A stretch of DNA of 23,399 bases from JAVVRI01 sp036654795 (lineage in GTDB: Bacteria > Bacteroidota > Bacteroidia > Bacteroidales > Tannerellaceae). The position numbers and the translations under genes are program-made. The notes below the pieces were generated by a model. The model did not search any database. It was not told where the DNA came from and saw only the letters and a list, made by a program, of their open reading frames with translations. The stretch spans positions 1-23,399 of the forward strand of contig JAVVRI010000018.1 of assembly GCA_036654795.1 (NCBI GenBank), given 5' to 3'. Shown here piece by piece: positions 1 through 6,595 of the stretch (positions are counted from its first letter, which is position 1; each line of letters opens with the position of its first letter).

Positions 1-40
1 GTTTCATAGTGATGAAACTTTAGTTTCACTACTATGAAAC
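1..40. repeat. Palindromic repeat at left edge (nested inverted repeats)
   Basis: Two 18-bp arms (1-18 and 23-40) are separated by TTTA and pair as an inverted repeat with 16 of 18 positions matching. Each arm is itself a small palindrome, GTTTCAT...ATGAAAC on the left and GTTTCA...TGAAAC on the right, so either one long hairpin or two short ones could form. No T-run follows on the + strand, so it is not an obvious terminator for an upstream + gene; as it touches the window edge, a terminator for a - strand gene or an intergenic REP-like repeat cannot be separated. Confidence 0.6.
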
Positions 41-80
41 TAATATATGCTGGCACCTTTTATTATCAAATTATATTTTC

Positions 81-88
81 TACTTTTG
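81..88 (+). promoter_or_regulatory. -7 promoter element of TlpA-like gene
   Basis: TACTTTTG matches the Bacteroidetes -7 consensus TAnnTTTG and ends 22 bases before the ATG at 111. The upstream -33 element is weak (only a TTT near 58-60). Confidence 0.5.
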
Positions 89-110
89 TCCTAACTTAAA
101 TAAAATATTC

Positions 111-1619
111 ATGACACAGTCAATCCACACATGGTTACTTCTGATGGCAATAGGCGTCGGTAGTGTTTTTACCACAGAAAGTTATGCACAAAAAAGCACA
201 AGTAACAAAATACCCACTCAAGGGGCATTTGTGCTGAAAGGAAAAGCTACGAATGTGCCCAAAGATCAGAAGGTCTTCAGAATAGCCGTATGTGCACCCT
301 TCGATAACATAACTTACGACATCCCCTTCAACGCCGATGGCAGCTTTCAAAAAGAAATGCCCCTGATAGGCGAACAAGATCTTTATCTATATCTGGGCAA
401 TGACGCCGTAACAACATTTGCCTGTCCATCCGATACGCTCAATCTGACGTTCGATTATAACAACAGCTTGGCCACCATGCAGCTGCAAGGAACTACTCCT
501 ATGCGCAACCGAGAGATTGAACTCAATATGGAGTTGTACCGAAAGTTCAGAAAGCCCTTTCTCGATCTCAGCCAAATAGGATATAAAAATCAGGCAAAGG
601 GCATTGTAGGAGCCGACACCACCGTAATAAACGCTACGAGAAAATATATTCTGGACTACCAGACCACTATCAAAGAGTTTATTGCGCAACACGGAGACAT
701 CCCTCACGAGAACTATCTATTGCAACGCGGCTATTTTGATGCACTCGGTTTTATAGCTGCCGACAGCAAGGCGCTCAAAGCTTTATACTACAGACAGGGA
801 GTCCGTTGCTATCCTGGTGAGCAGCAGGAGAAGATGCCGTTATACAAAGACCCCTCCTTTAATCCGTTCCTCTCATCTCAGGCAACCTCCTTTATGTGGG
901 GCTACATCGCTTCTAATCTGAACGAAACGACTACCCTGTTTCTCAACAACAACAATGCAGAACGATTGATGAATCAAATCAAAGTAGCCGAACTTACCAT
1001 TCCTGATAAAGAACTGTTCGACTGGTTTTTCGCTAGCAATTTCCAGAGAGGACTTCGATGGTTTGGTTGGGAACCAACAGCGGAGATAAAAGAGGTCGGA
1101 GAGTATCTTGCCGAAAAGTGTACCACCCCCATGGCGTCTGCTATACTTGGAAAGACGTTGGATCAAATTTTCGGAAAAATGAGTAAAGGGCAGCCGGCAC
1201 CAAACTTCACCCTCAACGATGAGAAAGGTCGCCCAGTATCCTTAACCGATTTCAAAGGGAAAGTAGTGTATATTGACTTTTGGAGTCCTGGTTGCGGTCC
1301 GTGCATACAGGAATTTAAGAAAGCCGAGGCTTTCCACAAAAAATATCAAGCACACAAGGACAAGATTGCCTATTTATATATCTGTCTGGATAACGACAAC
1401 GTCCGCTGGAAAAAGCTGATTAAAGAATATCGCCTAGAGGGAATAAACCTGCGTGCCAACTCCTGGACTGATGAACGTGTTGCCGTTTACAGCACGAACG
1501 CCGTGCCTTTATTTGTTTTGATTGATGCTGAGGGCAAAATTGTCGAGTTCAACACCGTCCGCCCTTCCGACCTGCTAAACGACCGCCCCAATCTATTGGA
1601 CGCAACACTGAAAAAATAA
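111..1619 (+). CDS. Secreted TlpA-like thioredoxin-fold protein
   Basis: Probable periplasmic thiol-disulfide oxidoreductase of the TlpA/ResA family (502 aa). The first ~26 residues form a signal peptide (hydrophobic core WLLLMAIGVGSVF, ending near SYAQ). Residues ~35-150 look like the N-terminal DUF4369-type beta domain common in Bacteroides TlpA proteins, ~150-360 is a helical linker region, and ~365-502 is the thioredoxin domain with the redox motif C395-G-P-C398 in the context FWSPGCGPC and a likely cis-proline in AVPLF. The combination is known from Bacteroides proteins of ~450-500 aa. It stands alone: the next gene starts 66 bases later behind its own -7 element. The substrate cannot be read from the sequence; reduction of envelope or c-type cytochrome thiols is the family-level guess. 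Starting at ATG 111 keeps the signal peptide and places the -7 box at a sensible distance. Confidence 0.88.
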   Translation: MTQSIHTWLLLMAIGVGSVFTTESYAQKSTSNKIPTQGAFVLKGKATNVPKDQKVFRIAVCAPFDNITYDIPFNADGSFQKEMPLIGEQDLYLYLGNDAVTTFACPSDTLNLTFDYNNSLATMQLQGTTPMRNREIELNMELYRKFRKPFLDLSQIGYKNQAKGIVGADTTVINATRKYILDYQTTIKEFIAQHGDIPHENYLLQRGYFDALGFIAADSKALKALYYRQGVRCYPGEQQEKMPLYKDPSFNPFLSSQATSFMWGYIASNLNETTTLFLNNNNAERLMNQIKVAELTIPDKELFDWFFASNFQRGLRWFGWEPTAEIKEVGEYLAEKCTTPMASAILGKTLDQIFGKMSKGQPAPNFTLNDEKGRPVSLTDFKGKVVYIDFWSPGCGPCIQEFKKAEAFHKKYQAHKDKIAYLYICLDNDNVRWKKLIKEYRLEGINLRANSWTDERVAVYSTNAVPLFVLIDAEGKIVEFNTVRPSDLLNDRPNLLDATLKK

Positions 1620-1659
1620 CAGAAACCTGCATCGAGGCATCAGGACAAAATATTATTTG

Positions 1660-1667
1660 TATCTTTG
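1660..1667 (+). promoter_or_regulatory. -7 promoter element of the rlmB-ridA-nudix operon
   Basis: TATCTTTG fits TAnnTTTG and ends 18 bases before the ATG at 1686, implying a leader of only about a dozen bases. No convincing -33 TTG is seen upstream. Confidence 0.55.
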
Positions 1668-1685
1668 CCTAGTAAATTACAATAG

Positions 1686-2444
1686 ATGAAAGAAAACGAA
1701 ATGATTTTCGGCATACGTGCCGTTATTGAGGCAATACAGGCCGAAAAGGAAATAGATAAAATATTGGTGAAACGCGACTTGCAAGGCGACCTATCCAAAG
1801 AGTTGTTCGATGTACTGAAAGGACGTGAGATTTCAGTACAACGCGTACCTGCCGAACGGCTTGATCGATTAACGCGTAAGAACCATCAGGGAGTGATCGG
1901 TTTCATCCCCTCCATCTCTTACCAACGGTTGGAAGACATCATCCCCTTCGCCTACGAACAGGGAAAAAGTCCATTCATCGTCTTGTTGGACGGAGTAACG
2001 GATGTACGTAACTTCGGAGCGATTGCGCGTACCTGCGAGTGCGCCGGAGTAGACGCCATCGTAATACCCAGCAAAGGCAGCGTAACGGTGAACGCAGATG
2101 CCATCAAAACCTCTGCGGGCGCCCTCCACGTACTTCCCGTATGCAAGGAGAAGAGCATCAACCAATCCATCCGCTTCCTACAAGCAAGCGGCGTGAAGGT
2201 CTATGCCGCCAGCGAAAAAGCGGCCGAGAACTATACGGACATAACTTATGACGGCCCCGTTGCCATCGTGATGGGTGCCGAGGATACGGGTGTATCGATG
2301 GACAATCTGCGTATTTGCGACAGCATGGTAAAGATACCGCAATTCGGCACAATCGGTTCATTGAACGTATCGGTTGCCTCCTCCATCCTACTCTACGAAG
2401 TAGTGCGCCAGCGCATGAACGAACAAGCAATAGAAGCCAAATAA
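1686..2444 (+). CDS. rlmB: 23S rRNA 2'-O-methyltransferase, RlmB/TrmH (SpoU) family
   Basis: SPOUT-class RNA ribose methyltransferase; the closest described role is methylation of guanosine 2251 in 23S rRNA using S-adenosylmethionine (family knowledge). The 252-aa length fits RlmB. Residues ~5-80 form the N-terminal RNA-binding domain and ~95-245 the trefoil-knot catalytic domain. Three SpoU motifs are visible: motif 1 VRNFGAIAR with N109 and R115, motif 2 VMGAEDTGVS with E199, and motif 3 IPQFGTIGSLNVSVA with S225 and N227. The TIGSLNVSVA form replaces the common P-M-x-G-x-x-S-L-N-V-S start of motif 3 by Q-F-G-T-I-G-S, as in other Bacteroidetes copies as I recall them. It is first gene of a three-gene operon, 11 bases from ridA. 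A tRNA target (TrmH) is the main alternative. Confidence 0.9.
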   Translation: MKENEMIFGIRAVIEAIQAEKEIDKILVKRDLQGDLSKELFDVLKGREISVQRVPAERLDRLTRKNHQGVIGFIPSISYQRLEDIIPFAYEQGKSPFIVLLDGVTDVRNFGAIARTCECAGVDAIVIPSKGSVTVNADAIKTSAGALHVLPVCKEKSINQSIRFLQASGVKVYAASEKAAENYTDITYDGPVAIVMGAEDTGVSMDNLRICDSMVKIPQFGTIGSLNVSVASSILLYEVVRQRMNEQAIEAK

Positions 2445-2455
2445 TATAAAATACA

Positions 2456-2836
2456 ATGAAGAAAGTAATCGCAACAGTAGCTGCGCCTGCAGCAATTGGC
2501 CCGTATAGCCAAGCTATACAGGCTGGGAACATGCTTTTTATGTCCGGACAACTGGGTATAGACCCGGCGACCGGCAACTTTGCCGAAGGAGGCGTTAAGG
2601 AACAAACCATACAATCTTTTAAGAATATGCAGGCCATCCTCACCGAAGCCGGTTTGACGATGGACGATGTGGTAAAGACCACCGTATTCCTTGCAGACAT
2701 GGCCGATTTCGCTACAATGAATGAAGTCTACGCGTCGCAGTTTACAGGAGCATTTCCTGCCCGCTCAGCCGTAGCCGTCAAGACATTGCCAAAGAATGGA
2801 CTAGTGGAGATTGAGGTAGTAGCCATCAAAGCCTGA
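2456..2836 (+). CDS. ridA: RidA family reactive enamine/imine deaminase
   Basis: Small trimeric YjgF/YER057c/UK114 protein (126 aa, normal size). Family members hydrolyse reactive 2-aminoacrylate and related enamines released by PLP enzymes such as threonine dehydratase, protecting other PLP enzymes. Visible signature features are Y17 in IGPYSQA, the conserved FMSGQLGIDPATG stretch (28-40), the catalytic-site arginine R103 in the PARSAVAV signature (101-108), and E118 in the C-terminal VEIEVVAI strand. These match the residues that bind the carboxylate and activate water in the deaminase subgroup. It lies 11 bases after rlmB and 11 bases before the Nudix gene, so co-transcription is likely. 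Cytosolic. No Shine-Dalgarno sequence precedes the ATG, as usual in this phylum. Confidence 0.95.
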   Translation: MKKVIATVAAPAAIGPYSQAIQAGNMLFMSGQLGIDPATGNFAEGGVKEQTIQSFKNMQAILTEAGLTMDDVVKTTVFLADMADFATMNEVYASQFTGAFPARSAVAVKTLPKNGLVEIEVVAIKA

Positions 2837-2847
2837 GCAAACTACTG

Positions 2848-3363
2848 ATGATAAAGGAAGAATGGTTCCCGCTCGTCAATGAAGCAGGTGAAACCATCGG
2901 AAAGGCATCCCGCAAGGAGTGCCACAGTGGCAGCAAACTGCTGCATCCGGTGATCCACCTGCATATTTTTAATGACGCCGGAGCGCTCTACCTACAGCAG
3001 CGCTCAATGAATAAAGACATCCAGCCCGGCAAATGGGACACAGCCGTAGGCGGGCATGTGGATTTCGGAGAGACTATAGAGGAGGCTCTTCGCCGGGAAG
3101 TACGCGAAGAGCTAGGAGTTACAGACTTCATGCCTCTGTTTGGCATCCGCTACGTATTTGAATCTGCCATCGAAAAAGAGTTGGTACATACTTATTACAC
3201 CCTTTACAACGGTCCTTTCTCACCCGATCCCGAAGAACTTTCAGACGGACGCTTCTGGTCAATCAGCGAGATAGAAGCCAATCTTGATAAAGGAATATTT
3301 ACTCCAAACTTCGAGAAGGAATACCGTCAGGTTGTTCGCGGTTGGTGTTTGGATAGAAAATAA
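2848..3363 (+). CDS. Nudix hydrolase, IPP-isomerase-like/YfcD-like subgroup
   Basis: Cytosolic 171-aa Nudix enzyme. The full Nudix box GX5EX7REUXEEXGU is present at residues 69-91 (G69, E75, R83-E84, E87-E88, G90), so metal binding and diphosphate hydrolysis chemistry should be intact. The N-terminal WFPLVNEAGETIGKASR and HPVIHLHIFN stretches resemble the isopentenyl-diphosphate isomerase-like/YfcD subgroup rather than MutT or ADP-ribose types. The IPP isomerase assignment itself is not supported by enough specific residues. It is last in the rlmB-ridA operon and is followed at once by a strong hairpin. Substrate unknown. Confidence 0.9.
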   Translation: MIKEEWFPLVNEAGETIGKASRKECHSGSKLLHPVIHLHIFNDAGALYLQQRSMNKDIQPGKWDTAVGGHVDFGETIEEALRREVREELGVTDFMPLFGIRYVFESAIEKELVHTYYTLYNGPFSPDPEELSDGRFWSISEIEANLDKGIFTPNFEKEYRQVVRGWCLDRK

Positions 3364-3373
3364 GATTATAAGA

Positions 3374-3419
3374 AAAGGCCGGTAACAATCGCGTATAAAA
3401 CGGATCGTTACCGGCCTTT
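3374..3419. terminator. Bidirectional terminator between convergent genes
   Basis: A 13-bp perfect stem, AAAGGCCGGTAAC (3374-3386) with GTTACCGGCCTTT (3407-3419), sits between the + strand Nudix gene and the - strand glmM gene. The flanking A/T runs on each side let it work in both directions. Confidence 0.9.
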
Positions 3420-3443
3420 CTGTTTATTATAAAGCCTTTGTGC

Positions 3444-4832
3444 TTACTTGCACATTTCGCTGATGATATCAATAAGCTGACCGCCTATTTCTTCTGCTTC
3501 AGCCATCGTATGAGCTTCGGAGTAGATACGAATGATCGCCTCCGTGTTGCTCTTGCGCAAATGTACCCACTTGTCAGGGAAATCTATCTTTACACCGTCA
3601 ATATCCGTAATATCATACTGGGCAAAGCGTTCTTTCACTTTCGAAAGGATGGCATCTACATCTATTTCGGGCGTGAGCTGTACTTTTTGTTTTGAGATAA
3701 AGTAAGGAGGATAACTTGCGCGCAGTTCGCTAGTCTTCATCTTCTTCTTGGCCAAATGAGTCAGGAAGAGGGCGATACCTACCAATGCATCACGACCGTA
3801 ATGACTTTCGGGATAGATCACTCCACCATTTCCTTCGCCACCGATCACGGCATGAGTTGCTTTCATCTTGGCTACTACGTTCACCTCTCCTACTGCTGCG
3901 GCGTTATATACTGAGCCGTGAGCAACCGTTACGTCACGTAGGGCACGGCTGGAGCTAAGATTGCTTACCGTATTTCCGGGGGTATGGCTTAATACATAAT
4001 CGGCAACAGCTACCAATGTGTATTCTTCACCAAACATTTCTCCATTTTCCGAAATGATAGCCAAACGATCTACGTCCGGATCAACCACAAAGCCTACGTC
4101 TGCTTTCGCATGCTGCATCAAGGCTGCAATCTCCGTGAGGTTCTCAGGAATTGGTTCCGGATTGTGTGAGAAGTTACCGTGCGGAGCACAGTGAAGCTTG
4201 AATATCTCCTTTACGCCCAAAGCATATAGCAAGTCGGGCAGCACCACGCCTCCAACTGAGTTTACACAGTCTATCGCTACGCGGAAATTAGCAGCTTTAA
4301 TTGCTTCCACATCCACCAACTTCAGGTTGAGCACACTCTCAATATGTTTTTGTTTGTAACTGGTATCTACCGTTACTTTACCTAATTGATCTACTTCAGC
4401 AAACTCAAAGCTTTCGGAAGCAGCCAGCGCAAGGACTTCGTTGCCTTCGGCAGCATTCAGAAATTCGCCATTTTCGTTAAGTAGCTTCAATGCGTTCCAT
4501 TGCTTTGGGTTATGGCTGGCGGTAAGGATAATACCTCCACAAGCCTGTTCCATCGTAACAGCCAGTTCGGTCGTAGGAGTCGTTGCCAGATCGATGTCTA
4601 CTACGTCGAATCCCATTCCTGTCAGTGTGCCTAACACTACTTGCTTTACCATCGGGCCGGAGATGCGCGCATCTCTACCAACTACAATCTTATTGGTTGT
4701 AGCTTTTGTGTGTTTTCTGATAAACGTAGCATAAGCAGCCACAAACTTAACAATAGCCAGCGGGTTAAGCCCGTCTTCCGGTTTGCCGCCAATTGTGCCG
4801 CGAATACCGGAAATAGATTTAATAAGAGTCAT
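3444..4832 (-). CDS. glmM: Phosphoglucosamine mutase (alpha-D-phosphohexomutase family)
   Basis: Converts glucosamine-6-phosphate to glucosamine-1-phosphate on the way to UDP-GlcNAc for peptidoglycan and lipid A (family role). At 462 aa it covers all four phosphohexomutase domains. Visible sites: phosphoserine loop TASHNPKQWNALK with S106; metal loop DPDVDRL with D251, D253 and D255; sugar-binding loop GGEGNGGVIYP starting at 331; and C-terminal phosphate loop RKSNTEAIIRIYSEA. The sugar loop is the GEGNGG form seen in archaeal and Bacteroidetes enzymes, not the GEQSGH of proteobacterial GlmM, so phosphomannomutase or phosphoglucomutase activity is a real alternative. It follows the DUF4827-like gene by 37 bases with no clear TAnnTTTG between them, so they probably share a transcript, ended by the 3374-3419 hairpin. 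Confidence 0.85.
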   Translation of the reverse strand: MTLIKSISGIRGTIGGKPEDGLNPLAIVKFVAAYATFIRKHTKATTNKIVVGRDARISGPMVKQVVLGTLTGMGFDVVDIDLATTPTTELAVTMEQACGGIILTASHNPKQWNALKLLNENGEFLNAAEGNEVLALAASESFEFAEVDQLGKVTVDTSYKQKHIESVLNLKLVDVEAIKAANFRVAIDCVNSVGGVVLPDLLYALGVKEIFKLHCAPHGNFSHNPEPIPENLTEIAALMQHAKADVGFVVDPDVDRLAIISENGEMFGEEYTLVAVADYVLSHTPGNTVSNLSSSRALRDVTVAHGSVYNAAAVGEVNVVAKMKATHAVIGGEGNGGVIYPESHYGRDALVGIALFLTHLAKKKMKTSELRASYPPYFISKQKVQLTPEIDVDAILSKVKERFAQYDITDIDGVKIDFPDKWVHLRKSNTEAIIRIYSEAHTMAEAEEIGGQLIDIISEMCK

Positions 4833-4869
4833 AAGTTATCTGCAGTTTATATATAGTCAGTAATCTTAA

Positions 4870-5454
4870 TCAAAGAAATTTGTATTCGATAATCTTATAG
4901 AACACCGGACGCCCTCCTTTCTGATCATCAATCGATCCTTTTTTGAAAGGAACAATCAATCTCACCTTGGCCCTGTCGCCAACATATTGCAAGGGACACT
5001 CCAGGCCTTCACTTACCATACTTTCCATAATCATCTGAAGTTGGCTGGTATAGTTGCCATCTGTTGTGGCCTGATAAAGACCATATTTGAATTCAACAGG
5101 ATTCGTACCATTACTGTTAGGGCCATAGTTTGAAAACACAACCGAATCACTCTCAGCAAAATAGTTTGCCGTAAAGCGCGTCATCACCTGCGTTTTGTAA
5201 AGTGTAGCACGCTTGCCATTGCCGGAATCAATTACATTCATGTAAACGCCATTCTCCAGCAATATATACTGATTATCCTTGAACACACTGTCGCGCGGAT
5301 AGTCTTTCAGCACTTCAATATTCTCACTTGCAATCAAGCGGTCGATTGCTTTTTCTTCTGCTTTCAGCATATCGGTGTACGACTTTGTTTTATCACACGA
5401 CACCACCGTCAAGGCAGCACATAAAATCATCAGTATCTTAAATCCTATCTTCAT
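4870..5454 (-). CDS. DUF4827-like lipoprotein
   Basis: A 194-aa lipoprotein precursor: residues 1-19 are a hydrophobic signal (FKILMILCAALTVV) ending in a lipobox with the acylated cysteine C20. After the cysteine comes DKTKSYTDMLKAEEKAIDRL, not the acidic stretch described as a surface-export signal in Bacteroidetes, so a periplasm-facing location is more likely (inference). The mature part has a short helix (~25-45) followed by a beta-rich domain that recalls FKBP-like folds. I recognise it as similar to the Bacteroides DUF4827 family, which usually sits near glmM and nrnA; function unknown. It has its own -7 element upstream and probably drives glmM as well. Confidence 0.75.
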   Translation of the reverse strand: MKIGFKILMILCAALTVVSCDKTKSYTDMLKAEEKAIDRLIASENIEVLKDYPRDSVFKDNQYILLENGVYMNVIDSGNGKRATLYKTQVMTRFTANYFAESDSVVFSNYGPNSNGTNPVEFKYGLYQATTDGNYTSQLQMIMESMVSEGLECPLQYVGDRAKVRLIVPFKKGSIDDQKGGRPVFYKIIEYKFL

Positions 5455-5480
5455 CTGTTGTTTATAATATAAATGAGTGG

Positions 5481-5488
5481 CAAATGTA
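5481..5488 (-). promoter_or_regulatory. -7 promoter element of the lipoprotein-glmM pair
   Basis: On the - strand TACATTTG matches TAnnTTTG and lies 26 bases upstream of the ATG at 5454. It lies between the nrnA stop and this gene, suggesting the lipoprotein is not simply read through from nrnA. Confidence 0.5.
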
Positions 5489-5516
5489 TATAATCTCTAC
5501 CACATCTACAGTATGT

Positions 5517-6557
5517 TTATTTTAAATCTTCTGTTTTGTTGGGATTAAAGTCTCTTAATCCCCGCTCGAAAGTAGCAACGGCCTCTTTTAATGATCCTTT
5601 AAACTCTCCTCCCGAAGCGTTCTTATGACCGCCGCCATTAAAATAGGTAGAGGCGAAACGATTGCAGGGGAAGTCTCCGACGGAACGAAGTGAAATCTTC
5701 AAGTAATCCGTATCCTCGCGTATAAAGACTGAGAAAGAGACACCTTCGATGCTTAGCGGCAGATTCACAAAACCTTCGACATCGCCGGTTACATATTTAA
5801 AGCGATTCAACTCCTCCAGCGTAAGCGTAATCAGGGCAGCATGCTGCTCCGGATATATCTTCATCTTCTCATAAAGCACATAGCCCATCATGCGTAAACG
5901 CGATTCGGAATATACTTGGTTTACCTGACGATAGATGCGATCTTTATCAATTCCTTTTTTAATCAGCTCGCTAATAATAATGTATATTTCCGCCTGATTG
6001 GAGTTGTAGGTAAACGAACCGGTGTCCGTCATCATCCCGGTATAGATACATTCAGCGGCCTCGCGGGTAATCAGATCGAACATCCCCATGCGGCAGATAA
6101 AGCGAAACACCATCTCACTCGTAGACGACATCTCCGGATACGACATGGTTACACGACAAAAGTCAGCCGGATTCAAGTGATGGTCTATCAGTACTCGGCG
6201 GCCTGGTGAGGCAAGCAGAGCTGGCGCCAACTTCTCAACGCGTTTCGGTTCATTAAAGTCCAGACAGAATATCACATCTGCCTCCGCAAGCAATTGCTCG
6301 GTAAATTCCGGATATTTATCATGAATAACCACCTCTTTCGCTCCCGGCATCCATTTATAAAATGAAGGAAAATCGTTCGGTACAACAATCGAAACGCTAT
6401 CCTTACCATTGGCTGTTAAGAAATGATATAACCCTAATGCAGAACCGATGGCATCACCATCGGGAGTAACATGCGTTACGATAACAAACTGTTCGCCTTT
6501 TTCTATGTACTTTTTGGCTTTCTGAATCTTCTCTTCCTGAATGATCTTTGTAATCAT
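5517..6557 (-). CDS. nrnA: DHH/DHHA1 phosphoesterase, NrnA-type oligoribonuclease/pAp phosphatase
   Basis: Cytosolic Mn-dependent phosphoesterase (346 aa) whose family degrades 2-5 nt nanoRNAs and dephosphorylates 3'-phosphoadenosine 5'-phosphate. Domain order: DHH catalytic domain (~20-190) and DHHA1 substrate-binding domain (~240-340). Metal ligands are visible in THVTPDGDAIGS (H29, D33, D35), in CLDFNEP (D100), in the eponymous D125-H126-H127, and in GMMTDTGSF. The C-terminal GGGHKNASGG is the DHHA1 signature that binds the RNA or nucleotide. A cyclic-di-AMP phosphodiesterase (GdpP-like) is less likely because there are no membrane or PAS domains. It has its own -7 element, which overlaps the 3' side of the comEC junction. 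Confidence 0.92.
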   Translation of the reverse strand: MITKIIQEEKIQKAKKYIEKGEQFVIVTHVTPDGDAIGSALGLYHFLTANGKDSVSIVVPNDFPSFYKWMPGAKEVVIHDKYPEFTEQLLAEADVIFCLDFNEPKRVEKLAPALLASPGRRVLIDHHLNPADFCRVTMSYPEMSSTSEMVFRFICRMGMFDLITREAAECIYTGMMTDTGSFTYNSNQAEIYIIISELIKKGIDKDRIYRQVNQVYSESRLRMMGYVLYEKMKIYPEQHAALITLTLEELNRFKYVTGDVEGFVNLPLSIEGVSFSVFIREDTDYLKISLRSVGDFPCNRFASTYFNGGGHKNASGGEFKGSLKEAVATFERGLRDFNPNKTEDLK

Positions 6558-6579
6558 ATTTTATCTTAATTTGCAAAGG

Positions 6580-6587
6580 CAAAGGTA
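6580..6587 (-). promoter_or_regulatory. -7 promoter element of nrnA
   Basis: TACCTTTG on the - strand fits TAnnTTTG and ends 22 bases before the ATG at 6557. It lies only 9 bases past the comEC stop codon, so any -33 contacts would overlap the end of comEC. Confidence 0.5.
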
Positions 6588-6595
6588 CGATATTT

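Noticed and set aside
1625..1650. Possible terminator after the TlpA-like gene
   Set aside because: Only a 4-bp CCTG/CAGG stem can be drawn and no T-run follows.
2158..2700. 180-codon frame on the - strand over rlmB and ridA
   Set aside because: It overlaps two well-supported genes on the opposite strand and its protein is Arg/Ser/Cys-rich nonsense-like composition.
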